Of a DNA stretch of 64,000 bases, positions 34,943 through 42,958 are shown in pieces. This DNA is from Sphingosinicellaceae bacterium (GTDB lineage Bacteria; Pseudomonadota; Alphaproteobacteria; Sphingomonadales; Sphingomonadaceae), in contig CP079108.1 in the NCBI GenBank assembly GCA_019285715.1, positions 2,743,001 through 2,807,000 on the forward strand. The letters are read 5' to 3'. The translations under genes and the position numbers were made by a program. The notes under the pieces are model-generated. The model saw only the letters and a program-made list of their open reading frames with translations. It did no database searches and was not told the DNA's origin. Position 1 is the stretch's first letter; every line of letters begins with the position of its first letter.

Positions 34943-36069
34943 TTGGCAGCTCCCAGCAGCCCGCGACCGGCAAGATTGGCCATCAGCGCGCCGATCCCGA
35001 AGCGCCACGGATCGGCGTCGCGCGATGTCGTCACCCGGTTGACCAGCCGCCCGAGGCGGTCGCTCGCGATCGTCACGCTATCACCAACCTTGTGGGTAAA
35101 GCCGCGGCCGGGCTCGTCGCGGTCCTGGACGGGGGCGAACAGCGTGCCGAGAAACAGGATGAAGCCGTCGGGATATTGGTGCTCGCTCAGCGTTTGCCGG
35201 ACGAGGTCCAGCGGGTCGCGGCTGATCTCGGACATCGTGCTGACCCCCTCCAGCACATAGCCCTCGACGCCGTCGATGCGCAGCCGCACCTCGGCCTTGC
35301 GCACGTCTTCGATGGTAAAGCCGTCGTCGAACAGCCGGACCAGCGGCCCGAACGCACACGAAGCGTTGTTGTCCTTGGCCTTGCCGAGCAGCAGCGCCGA
35401 GCGGCCCTCGAAGTCGCGGAGGTTGACGTCGTTGCCGAGCGTCGCGCCGACAGCCTTCCCCGCCGGGTCGACCAGCAGCGCGATCTCGGGCTCCGGGTTG
35501 TTCCAGGTCGAATCGGAGCGGATGCCGATGGCTGCGTCGGGACCGACGCTGGCGAGCACCGGAGCCTTGGTGAAGACCTCGGCATCAGGGCCGATCGCGA
35601 CCTCCAGGTATTGCGACCACAGCCCGTCCTCGATCAGAGCCTGCTTAAGCGCTGCGGCCTCTGGCGACCCGGGCACGACGGCACGGATCGAGCCGCCGAC
35701 ACGGGACTCCAGCCGGCCACGGATGTCCGTCGCCGCCGACCAGTCGCCGCGCGCGCTTTCCTCGATGACGCGCTCGATCGCCGATACCGCGAAAGTCACG
35801 CCGCACGCCTTCACGCACTGCAGGTCGACCGGGCTGAGGAGCTTGATGTCGGCAAGGTCGAACGCGCCGAGGCGGTGGCCGCCGTGTCCGGAAAAGTCGC
35901 CAGCTTCGATCAACGCCGCGGCAGTCGGGGCGACGCGCGCCATGTCGATAAGCTCGCCACCGATGACGAGGATCGGGCTTGGTCCTGCGTCGGTCAGCAT
36001 CCGCCCGACGAACGTCCCGCTCGTCCAGTCGGACGGCAACGCCGACACAGTATCGCGGCTCTCGCCCAT
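34939..36069 (-). CDS. xylX: 2-keto-3-deoxy-D-xylonate dehydratase (FAH superfamily, XylX type)
   Basis: A 376-residue fumarylacetoacetate-hydrolase-fold enzyme that dehydrates 2-keto-3-deoxyxylonate to 2-oxoglutarate semialdehyde. It closely follows Caulobacter XylX: LLSPVDLQCVKACGVTFAVS, EDGLWSQYLEVAIGPDAEVF, DSTWNNPEPEIALL, LGNDVNLRDFEGRSALLLGK and QYPDGFILFLGTLFAP. First gene of the xylX-xylB-xylC-porter operon, with GGGGAGG before the ATG and a LacI-type operator 30 bases upstream. The xylonate dehydratase (xylD) and semialdehyde dehydrogenase genes of this route are not next to it. Confidence 0.95.
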   Translation of the reverse strand: MGESRDTVSALPSDWTSGTFVGRMLTDAGPSPILVIGGELIDMARVAPTAAALIEAGDFSGHGGHRLGAFDLADIKLLSPVDLQCVKACGVTFAVSAIERVIEESARGDWSAATDIRGRLESRVGGSIRAVVPGSPEAAALKQALIEDGLWSQYLEVAIGPDAEVFTKAPVLASVGPDAAIGIRSDSTWNNPEPEIALLVDPAGKAVGATLGNDVNLRDFEGRSALLLGKAKDNNASCAFGPLVRLFDDGFTIEDVRKAEVRLRIDGVEGYVLEGVSTMSEISRDPLDLVRQTLSEHQYPDGFILFLGTLFAPVQDRDEPGRGFTHKVGDSVTIASDRLGRLVNRVTTSRDADPWRFGIGALMANLAGRGLLGAAK

Positions 36070-36098
36070 TATGCCTCCCCTACTCGATTTCTTATTTT

Positions 36099-36110
36099 GA
36101 TAGCGCTAAC
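36099..36110. promoter_or_regulatory. LacI-type operator GATAGCGCTAAC before xylX
   Basis: One base differs from the perfect palindrome GTTAGCGCTAAC at 13022. It lies in the 110-base divergent region between xylX and the GDSL esterase gene, 30 bases from the xylX start, so repression of xylX and possibly both genes is plausible. Confidence 0.7.
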
Positions 36111-36121
36111 AATACCAGCAG

Positions 36122-36133
36122 GGTAGCGCTGTC
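36122..36133. promoter_or_regulatory. second, weaker LacI-type site GGTAGCGCTGTC
   Basis: The core TAGCGCT is shared with the site at 36099, with centres 23 bases apart, about two helical turns. It may be an auxiliary operator on the same face of the DNA; the outer bases fit the palindrome poorly. Confidence 0.35.
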
Positions 36134-36179
36134 AAGAGCGTCTCGCCAGAAGACGATGACCGTGGGGTGGAGAGCTATC

Positions 36180-37427
36180 ATGCAATTCGGTAAGCCTATG
36201 CAGCAGGCCCGTTCGCTGCTTTTCGTTGCCGCAGCTACCCTGCTGCTCGGCGCCTCACCATCCCTACCAACGTCTTGGGTAGGAAGCTGGGCGGCGTCGC
36301 AGCAGATACCCGGTGACAAGGACCTGCTCCCCGACCCCGACCTGCAGGACGCGACCCTGCGGCAGGTCGTGCGTATGTCGACCGGCGGCAAGCGCGTCAG
36401 AGTGCAGCTCAGCAACGCCTTCGGGACCGAGCCACTTGCCGTCGACGCCGCGCACATCGCGCTGGCACCGGCAGCGAACCGCGCGGGCATCGACGCCGCG
36501 ACCGACCGCGCGCTGAGCTTCGACGGGGCCGCCGGCGTGCTGATCCCGGCGGGCGCGAATTATTGGTCGGACCCCGTGGCACTCGACGTGCCCGCGCTGG
36601 CGACGATCGCGGTGACGCTGCACCTGCCATTCGCGCCGAAGGGCCAGACCAGCCACCCGGGTTCACGGTCGACGAGCTATCTCGTCCACGGCAACCACGT
36701 CGGCGACGCCGACCTGCCCGGCGCGAAGACCGTCGAGCATTGGTATCAGCTCGCTGGAATTGCAGTCGCCACCTTGAAGTCCGGGGCCGCTGTCGTCACC
36801 TTCGGCGATTCGATCACCGACGGTCACGGCGCGACCACGAACGGCAACGACCGCTGGCCCGACCGGCTCGCCGAACGGCTGCAGAAGGCCGGGGGCTCGC
36901 GACCCATCAGCGTGCTCAACCATGGCATCGGCGGCAACCGCCTGCTGCGCGACGGGACCGGCCCGAATGCCCTCGCCCGCTTCGACCGCGACGTGCTCGC
37001 CCAGCCCGGGGTACGCTACGTCATCGTCCTCGAGGGCATCAACGACCTCGGCACCCTGACCCGCGACGCCTCGGTTACGCCCCAGGAGCACACCATGCTC
37101 GTCGCCCGCATGACCGGCGCGTACCGCCAGATGATCGATCGGGCACACGGCGCGGGCATAAAAGTCTACGGGGCGACGATCCTGCCCGACGGCGGCTCGG
37201 GCTATTACCACCCCGATGCGCAGAACGAGGCCGACCGCCTGGCCGTCAACACCTGGATCCGGAAGCCGGGAAACTTCGACGCGGTGATCGACTTCGACGC
37301 CGTGACTCGCGACCCCGCCGACCCGCGCCGAATCCGTGCCGCCTACGATTCAGGCGACGGACTGCACCCTTCGCCAGCAGGCTACCGGGCGATGGCCGAT
37401 GCGATCCCACTGCGCCTGTTCCGATAG
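36180..37427 (+). CDS. SGNH/GDSL-type esterase
   Basis: A 415-residue secreted SGNH hydrolase. A signal peptide (RSLLFVAAATLLLGASPS) is followed by a jelly-roll-like region of about 170 residues, then the catalytic domain with block I TFGDSITDGHG (Ser), block II HGIGGNRLL (Gly), block III LEGINDLG (Asn) and block V DGLHPSPAGY (Asp and His). The family includes carbohydrate esterases, and the location, divergent from xylX and next to LacI-type operators, suggests deacetylation of xylan-derived oligomers. That substrate is an inference. Start at 36180 with GGAGAG upstream. Confidence 0.88.
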   Translation: MQFGKPMQQARSLLFVAAATLLLGASPSLPTSWVGSWAASQQIPGDKDLLPDPDLQDATLRQVVRMSTGGKRVRVQLSNAFGTEPLAVDAAHIALAPAANRAGIDAATDRALSFDGAAGVLIPAGANYWSDPVALDVPALATIAVTLHLPFAPKGQTSHPGSRSTSYLVHGNHVGDADLPGAKTVEHWYQLAGIAVATLKSGAAVVTFGDSITDGHGATTNGNDRWPDRLAERLQKAGGSRPISVLNHGIGGNRLLRDGTGPNALARFDRDVLAQPGVRYVIVLEGINDLGTLTRDASVTPQEHTMLVARMTGAYRQMIDRAHGAGIKVYGATILPDGGSGYYHPDAQNEADRLAVNTWIRKPGNFDAVIDFDAVTRDPADPRRIRAAYDSGDGLHPSPAGYRAMADAIPLRLFR

Positions 37428-37495
37428 CAGGTTCAACTGAACCGCCGGCCCCTGTCGGGACCGGCTGGGAAATACATCTAAGTCGTTGGGATTAA

Positions 37496-37570
37496 TGGTG
37501 GACACGGCTGGGATTGAACCAGCGACCCCTGCGATGTCAACACAGTGCTCTACCACTGAGCTACGCGTCC
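37496..37570 (-). tRNA. tRNA-Val(GAC)
   Basis: The complementary strand folds as a full cloverleaf of 75 nt with encoded CCA. The acceptor pairs GGACGCG with CGTGTCC (one G-U), the D-arm is GCTC-AGTGGTA-GAGC, the anticodon stem is CTGTG/CGCAG with loop TTGACAT, giving anticodon GAC, and the T-arm is GCTGG-TTCAATC-CCAGC. No intron or unusual base was seen. Confidence 0.95.
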
Positions 37571-37662
37571 ACTGCGGCGCCTCTTAGGCAAATCCGCCGG
37601 GCGACGCAACCCGCGCCGTAGCCGGTTGTTCTCTCGGCTTCGACGCCTAAAGTGGAGACGTC

Positions 37663-38550
37663 GTGCTTCCCCTATCCCCTGCCCCCCTGCCCGGCTTCAC
37701 CGTCACGGGCGACCGCGACGGGCGCTGGCCGGTGGTGCTGGCGTCGCCGCACTCCGGACGCGACTATCCGGCGGACTTCCTTGCGCGCACTCGCCTGACG
37801 CTCGCGCAGCTCCGCCGCGCCGAGGACGCCTATGTCGACGGGCTGCTCGACGGTGCCGCCGCGACCGGGGTGCCTCGGATCATGGCGCGCTATGGGCGCA
37901 GCTGGCTCGACCTCAACCGCGCGGCCGCCGAGCTCGACCCCGCGATGTATGTCGAGCCGTTCGACGCCCACGCCGACCAGTCCACCGACCGGGTGCAGGC
38001 CGGATTGGGGGTCGTGCCGCGGATCGCCGGGCATGGGCTCGACATCTATCCGACGCGACTGCGGCTGGACGAGGCCCGGGCCCGCATCGAGGCCGTACAC
38101 CGCCCGTGGCACGCGACACTCGAGGAACTGACCGATAGCGCGCGGGCCCGGCACGGCTTCGCGGTGCTGCTCGATTGCCATTCGATGCCGACGCCTGCGC
38201 CAAGTGCCGGCGGCACCGCGCAGATCGTCCTCGGCGACCTGTTCGGGCGGAGCGCCGCAACGCCGCTGGTCGAGGCGATCGCGACCTATTTCGCCGTCGC
38301 CGGGCTGCGGGTGGCGCGCAACGCGCCATATGCCGGGGGCTACACCACCGCATGCCACGGCCGCCCGGAGCTTGGGGTGCACACCGTCCAGATCGAGATC
38401 GACCGGGCGCTGTACATGGATCCGTCGCGGCTGACGCGCCACATGGGCTTTGCGACGATCGCGGCGTTGCTGACCGGGCTGGTCGCACAGCTCGTCGAGA
38501 TCACGCCGCGGCTCGGCCTCGCGGCACCCTTCGCTCAGGCTGCCGAATAA
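37663..38550 (+). CDS. N-formylglutamate amidohydrolase
   Basis: A 295-residue zinc amidohydrolase of the HutG/N-formylglutamate deformylase family. Typical blocks are VVLASPHSGRDYP with the metal His near the N-terminus, RSWLDLNRAAAELDPAM, LLDCHSMPTP around residue 170, and YTTACHGRPELGVHTVQIEI toward the end. It releases formate or a similar group from N-substituted glutamate. No other histidine utilisation gene is nearby, so the physiological role is open. GTG start with GGAGAC a few bases before. Confidence 0.88.
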   Translation: MLPLSPAPLPGFTVTGDRDGRWPVVLASPHSGRDYPADFLARTRLTLAQLRRAEDAYVDGLLDGAAATGVPRIMARYGRSWLDLNRAAAELDPAMYVEPFDAHADQSTDRVQAGLGVVPRIAGHGLDIYPTRLRLDEARARIEAVHRPWHATLEELTDSARARHGFAVLLDCHSMPTPAPSAGGTAQIVLGDLFGRSAATPLVEAIATYFAVAGLRVARNAPYAGGYTTACHGRPELGVHTVQIEIDRALYMDPSRLTRHMGFATIAALLTGLVAQLVEITPRLGLAAPFAQAAE

Positions 38551-38562
38551 CCACGAAAAAAA

Positions 38563-38590
38563 GGCCGCCCCGCGTAATCGCGGAGCGGCC
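38563..38590 (-). terminator. rho-independent terminator of the YceI operon
   Basis: Read on the minus strand the sequence is a GGCCGC...GCGGCC stem with a TTAC-type loop, followed by seven T residues (the A-run at 38556-38562). It is placed about 100 bases after the end of the YceI-cytochrome b561-YceI operon. Confidence 0.85.
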
Positions 38591-38691
38591 AGGGTTCAGG
38601 GAACACCGGGCGAAAGGGGGGGAACGCCCGGCTGAGACTAAGATGGGAAATGCTGCGCCGCGGCGCAAGACCCGTCCGCATGAAACTTCAG

Positions 38692-39267
38692 TTACCGCAG
38701 GGATTTCGTCGGGTACGGCAGGCGTTTCGCCACGACCTTGACCGCCAGCGGCACCGCGAAGGCGACATATTCGGCGGTCGCATCCGAGTCGAGACCGAGC
38801 TTCCAGGCGCGGCGGTCGAGCTGGACCTGCCCGGTCATGGTTGCGGTGTCGCCGGCAACGGCGAGCGCGAACGGCAGGGTCAGCGGCACCGCCTTGCCGC
38901 GGATGGTCAGCGTGCCGGTCGCGACGTAGTGGCCCGGGCCGGCGGCGGTGACTTTCGTCGAAACAAAGCGCGCGGTCTTGCCCGAAGCGACAGCGAACCA
39001 GTCGTTGCCCGGCAGCGAGCCGTCGACGGTCTTGTCCCCGGTCGCGGCTGAGGTCAGGTCGACGATCACCGCGACATTGGTCTTGGCGGGCGCGGCCGGG
39101 TCAAAGTCGATGGTCGCGCTCCAGCTCCTGAACACCCCCTCGACCGGCTTGCCAAGCCAGTTCGCGGTGAAGGCAATACGGCTTTGTGCGGGGACCACGG
39201 ACCACCGCGCCGCCGTCGCCGGAGTGGCTGCGGCAAGTAATATCAGGAGCGCGAAGGCACGCTTCAC
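38692..39267 (-). CDS. YceI family protein (second copy)
   Basis: A 191-residue secreted YceI-type lipocalin-like protein, with signal peptide VKRAFALLILLAAATPATA. The beta-barrel segments are SRIAFTANWLGKPVEGVFRSW and onward, YVATGTLTIRGKAVPLTLPF and the closing AVPLAVKVVAKRLP. YceI proteins bind isoprenoid quinones or similar amphiphiles in the periplasm. Its GTG overlaps the stop of the cytochrome b561 gene (GTGA). Sequence is clearly different from the YceI copy at 39815, so this is not a recent duplication. Confidence 0.87.
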   Translation of the reverse strand: MKRAFALLILLAAATPATAARWSVVPAQSRIAFTANWLGKPVEGVFRSWSATIDFDPAAPAKTNVAVIVDLTSAATGDKTVDGSLPGNDWFAVASGKTARFVSTKVTAAGPGHYVATGTLTIRGKAVPLTLPFALAVAGDTATMTGQVQLDRRAWKLGLDSDATAEYVAFAVPLAVKVVAKRLPYPTKSLR

Positions 39268-39815
39268 GCCTTGCCCCGGCTGGGCCACATGCGGGCCAGC
39301 AGATTGTCCCGGTCGAAATAATGGTGCTTGAGCGCCGCCGCGACATGGAGGACGATCAGCGCCAGCACGACCCAGCCGAGCAGGCCGTGGACATTCTCGA
39401 ACGTCTCGTGCTGCGTGTTGCCGATCGGTAACTTCGGGATTTCGAACAGCCCGTACCAGAACATCGGGAAGATCAGCTTGCCAGTCGACACCATCGCCCA
39501 GCCCGACAGCGGCAGCGCGAACATCAGCACGTAAAAGCCCCAGTGCGATATCGTCGCGAGGACGCGCTCGGCGCTCGTCATGTGGTCGGGGAGCGGCGGC
39601 GGCGGGTTCATCAGACGCCAGATCAGCCGCGCCACCGCCAGCACCAGGATGGTGATCCCGGTCGACTTGTGAAGCTGGATAAGCGTGAAGAACAATTGCT
39701 TGTCGGCCGCCTCGATCCGGTCGAACGCAAGGCCCGCGGCGAGGTTGGCGATCAGCAGGACCGCGATCGTCCAGTGAAAGACGATCGCGACCGTCGAATA
39801 GCGGCTGTGCGGCAT
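39264..39815 (-). CDS. cytochrome b561 family protein
   Basis: A 183-residue inner-membrane cytochrome b561 with four expected helices. Haem-ligand His candidates are in YSTVAIVFHWTIAVLL (helix 1), IQLHKSTGIT (helix 2) and the C-terminal ALIVLHVAAALKHHYFDRDNLL block, where LHVAAALKHH carries the distal ligands. It passes electrons between quinol and a periplasmic acceptor. The gene is sandwiched between two YceI genes with 1-4 base overlaps, the recurrent YceI-b561 association in proteobacteria. Confidence 0.9.
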   Translation of the reverse strand: MPHSRYSTVAIVFHWTIAVLLIANLAAGLAFDRIEAADKQLFFTLIQLHKSTGITILVLAVARLIWRLMNPPPPLPDHMTSAERVLATISHWGFYVLMFALPLSGWAMVSTGKLIFPMFWYGLFEIPKLPIGNTQHETFENVHGLLGWVVLALIVLHVAAALKHHYFDRDNLLARMWPSRGKA

Positions 39816-40429
39816 TATTTGGCCAACTTGTATTCGGCTTCGATCAGCAGCTCGACAGTGTCGCCGAGAAACTGACCGCCGTAGGTCATGCCGAAGTCGG
39901 AGCGCTTGATGCTGCCGTGCGCCGAGATGCCGAACTTGGCCGCGCCCATCATCGCGTTGGCCTTCATCGTACCATTGAACGTCGCGGCGAGGGTAATCGG
40001 CTTGGTAACCCCGCGCAGGGTCAGGTCGCCCGTAACGGTGCCCGACTTCGGGCCGGTTGCGGTGATCTTGGTCGCAACGAACTTGATCTCGGGGAATTTC
40101 TCACCATCGAGGAAGCGCGCGTCCCCGCCGACCTCCTTGTCGAAGTTGGTCTTTTCCGGGAACGGGAAGTCGGTGCGTACCGAGTTTGCGTCGATGGTCA
40201 CCGACAACTTGCTATTGGCCGGTGTCGCGGCGTCGAGATCGACGGTCGAATCGATCTTGGCAAAGCGGGCAGTGTAGTTCGACAGCCCGAGATGCATGAT
40301 CTTCCACGTCACGCTGGCATGCGCTGGATCGAGCACATAATGCCCGGACGCGGCATCGATCGCGGGCGCGGCCAGCGCCGGCGCTGCAAGCAGCGCAGCG
40401 AAGACGGCGACAGGCAGGAAACGGCGCAT
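39815..40429 (-). CDS. YceI family protein (first copy)
   Basis: A 204-residue YceI protein with a signal peptide (MRRFLPVAVFAALLAAPALA). The fold signature is clear: YVLDPAHASVTWKIMHLGLS, FPFPEKTNFDKEV, FPEIKFVATKITATG, LTLRGVTKPITL and the closing SDFGMTYGGQFLGDTVEL. It is a periplasmic lipid or quinone carrier by family. GGAACC precedes the ATG at 40429. First gene of the three-gene operon ending in the terminator at 38563. Confidence 0.92.
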   Translation of the reverse strand: MRRFLPVAVFAALLAAPALAAPAIDAASGHYVLDPAHASVTWKIMHLGLSNYTARFAKIDSTVDLDAATPANSKLSVTIDANSVRTDFPFPEKTNFDKEVGGDARFLDGEKFPEIKFVATKITATGPKSGTVTGDLTLRGVTKPITLAATFNGTMKANAMMGAAKFGISAHGSIKRSDFGMTYGGQFLGDTVELLIEAEYKLAK

Positions 40430-40520
40430 CGAGGTTCCTTTGACGAGAACTTTCCCGATGTTAGCGTACCGTCTCCGCGCGCGAAAGGCCCGCGCGAACG
40501 CTGCGAGCCCGCCTTCGAGG

Positions 40521-41291
40521 CTAGAAGGACTTCTGCTGCAGCGTGCCACCCTGGCGCTCGAACAGGCCGCCGATCTGCGACAGGCCGAACAGATGCGCAT
40601 AGACGAGGCCCATCATGCCGTTCTGCACCATCTTGCGAGCCTGGTCGCCGCGGATGTTCTGGAGCTTTTCCTCGGCGACCATGCGGAAACCGCGGTAGAC
40701 GGCGGGTTCGGCCATGCCCGGCTGCTGGATCGTTACTTCGCCGTCGATCATCAGGTCGAGCTTCGCCAGCTCCTCCATGAAGCCACGGGTGCGGGCGACC
40801 GCCTGCTCGAACTGCTCGCAGAATGCGAGGATGTTCTTGGTGGTGTCGGTCGGCTCGGCGCCGTTGAACAGCTTGTCCTCGCCGTCGGGGCTGATCTGGT
40901 TGCAGCTGTCGTCGAAGCACAGCGACAGGTCGGTCGCATCCTCGGCGAGCTTGGCGAGCATGAACGGGTAACGGCGGACGAACGCCGGGACATAGGCGCC
41001 CGGCTGCCACATGCCGTCGGCATCGACATACAGGTTGGTGCCCTCGGTCAGGCCGACGAGCGCCAGCGGTGCCGGATTGTCGCCAAGGCCGAAGACGATC
41101 GGGTAATGGCGCTGCACGACCGCGAACTCGTCGACGGTGACGGGGATGGCGTGGGTGTTCTTGGCAAAGGCGAAGCCCTCGCGCACCTTCAGGCCGTGGT
41201 TCGGGTGGAATTGCGACGACAGCGGCACGAGCGAGCCGTAGAACAGCGGCAGCTGCTGGGCGATATCCGTGTTTACGGGCGAACTGGCCAT
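40521..41291 (-). CDS. SapC family protein
   Basis: A 256-residue SapC-type protein of unknown function, common in Sphingomonadales and Caulobacterales. Recognisable parts are the N-terminal FYGSLVPLSSQFHPNHGLKV, the AFVRRYPFMLAKLAED block around residue 105, CFDDSCNQISPDGEDKLFNG, and the C-terminal RKMVQNGMMGLVYAHLFGLSQ. There is no signal peptide. The name comes from an S-layer transport locus in Campylobacter, but no S-layer gene is present here, and in these orders it usually accompanies tryptophan halogenase or TonB receptor genes. Confidence 0.85.
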   Translation of the reverse strand: MASSPVNTDIAQQLPLFYGSLVPLSSQFHPNHGLKVREGFAFAKNTHAIPVTVDEFAVVQRHYPIVFGLGDNPAPLALVGLTEGTNLYVDADGMWQPGAYVPAFVRRYPFMLAKLAEDATDLSLCFDDSCNQISPDGEDKLFNGAEPTDTTKNILAFCEQFEQAVARTRGFMEELAKLDLMIDGEVTIQQPGMAEPAVYRGFRMVAEEKLQNIRGDQARKMVQNGMMGLVYAHLFGLSQIGGLFERQGGTLQQKSF

Positions 41292-41394
41292 TACTCGAAC
41301 TTTCGAAATCGTTTGCGGGACTGAACCCCCCGGGGTCCGCGAGGCCGAGCGTCTAGTGGTGCGAGGCTAAAGTAACAAGGCCGGAGAATCCGGT

Positions 41395-42816
41395 CTAAAG
41401 AATCTTGCCTGGGTTCATAATACCCAGCGGATCGAGCGCCGCCTTGACCGCGCGCATCGCCGAAAGCTTGGCGGGGTCGGCAGTCCGAACCAGCATTTCG
41501 CGCTTCAGGATGCCGATGCCGTGCTCCGCGGAGATCGATCCGCCGGCCGCGGTGACGAGGTCGTAGACCAATGTCGTCACCGGGCCGCCGTTCGCGGCGA
41601 GCCACGCGCGTGGCTCGGCATCGGCGGGTGGCCGCACGTTGAAATGCAGGTTGCCGTCGCCGAGGTGGCCGAACGACAGGATGCGCGCGCCGGGGAATGC
41701 CGCCTCGACCTCCGCGCCAGTATCAATGGTGAAGCCCGGCATCGCGGCGACGGCGACCGAGATATCGTGGTGGAGCGACGGCCCGTCGCGGCGCTCGGCT
41801 TCGGGCAGTTCCTCGCGGATGCGCCACAGCGCCGCTGCTTGTGCCGTCGAGGCCGCCACCGTCGCGTCCTCGATCTCGCCCGCCATGGCAGCCTCGCCGA
41901 GCGCCTCGGTCAGCAGTTCGTCGAGGCTGGCAGGACCGGCGAGCTCGACCAACACATGCCACGCGTGCTCCCGGGCGAGCGGCGAGCGGATGCCCTCGAT
42001 ATGTTGCACGGTTAGCGCGAGGCCGTCGGCGGGGATGAGCTCGAAACTCTCGACCTGCCCGCCCGACGCGCGCCGCAGCCGGGTCAGCAGCTTCAGTGCG
42101 GCGTGCGGATCGGCAAGCCCCGCCCAGGCGACGGCGCGGTGAGCGGGTGCCGGGACCAGCCGCAGTGCGACCGCGGTGACGATGCCGAGCGTGCCCTCCC
42201 CGCCGATCAGCAGCTGCTTGATGTCGTAGCCGCTGTTGTCCTTGGCGAGCCCGGTCAGCTGATGCAGCACGCGCCCGTCGGGCAGCACCGCCTCGAGCCC
42301 CGCGACGAGGGCACGCATCGTGCCGTGGCGCAGCACCTGCACCCCGCCGGCATTGGTCGAGACGAGTCCGCCGATGGTTGCACTCCCCTTGGCTCCAAGC
42401 GACAGCGGGAACTCGCAGCCCGCCGCTCGCGCCGCGTCGTGGACGTTGGCGAGCACGGCACCCGCTTCGCAGGTCAGCGTGAGGCCGGCGGCGTCGACGT
42501 CGCGAATCCGGTCCATGCGGGCGAGCGACAGCAGCACCGCGCCCCCGCTCATATCGGGGATGCCGCCACCGACGAGCCCGGTATTGCCACCCTGCGGCAC
42601 CAGCGCGACACGGTGGCGGGCGGCCGCCTCGACGATCCGCACCACGGCTGCGGTCGTGCGCGGCCGCAACAGGAGGCTCGCCCGGCCATGCACCGCGCCC
42701 CGCCAATCAACGAGGTGGGGCGCGAGAGCCTCCGGGTCGTCGTACCAGTTGCCCTCCCCGACAGCGGCGGTCAGGTCCACATAAGCGGCGGGATCGAGGG
42801 TCGTGGGGGCAATCAC
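41395..42816 (-). CDS. FAD-binding oxidoreductase (D-2-hydroxyacid dehydrogenase type)
   Basis: A 473-residue flavoprotein of the GlcD/D-lactate dehydrogenase family. The PCMH-type FAD domain has VALVPQGGNTGLVGGGIPD and GAKGSATIGGLVSTNAGG at residues about 75-155; the C-terminal domain contains FGHLGDGNLHFNV and SAEHGIGILKREML with metal- and substrate-binding His residues, ending LDPLGIMNPGKIL. It probably oxidises a D-2-hydroxy acid to the keto acid. The GTG at 42816 gives the usual family length; an ATG at 42873 is possible and would overlap a start region on the other strand. Confidence 0.88.
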   Translation of the reverse strand: MIAPTTLDPAAYVDLTAAVGEGNWYDDPEALAPHLVDWRGAVHGRASLLLRPRTTAAVVRIVEAAARHRVALVPQGGNTGLVGGGIPDMSGGAVLLSLARMDRIRDVDAAGLTLTCEAGAVLANVHDAARAAGCEFPLSLGAKGSATIGGLVSTNAGGVQVLRHGTMRALVAGLEAVLPDGRVLHQLTGLAKDNSGYDIKQLLIGGEGTLGIVTAVALRLVPAPAHRAVAWAGLADPHAALKLLTRLRRASGGQVESFELIPADGLALTVQHIEGIRSPLAREHAWHVLVELAGPASLDELLTEALGEAAMAGEIEDATVAASTAQAAALWRIREELPEAERRDGPSLHHDISVAVAAMPGFTIDTGAEVEAAFPGARILSFGHLGDGNLHFNVRPPADAEPRAWLAANGGPVTTLVYDLVTAAGGSISAEHGIGILKREMLVRTADPAKLSAMRAVKAALDPLGIMNPGKIL

Positions 42817-42958
42817 CCAGTTGCCGTACCGCGACCGTGGCTTTCGTGCCAGCCTCTGCGGTGATCTCGTCATGAGTATCGCGCGACCGACCCGGTTCAT
42901 TTTCGGTTCAACAAGCGAACCCCACCGGAACGCCTTGGGCAGGAGCAGCGACACGGCA

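Noticed and set aside
37444-37465. GC-rich hairpin after the GDSL esterase gene as a terminator.
   Set aside because: The stem is imperfect and no T-run follows; the evidence is too weak.
40459-40471. GTTAGCGTACCG near the first YceI gene, similar to half of the LacI-type operator.
   Set aside because: Only one half site is present, with no palindrome, and the downstream genes have no link to xylan use.
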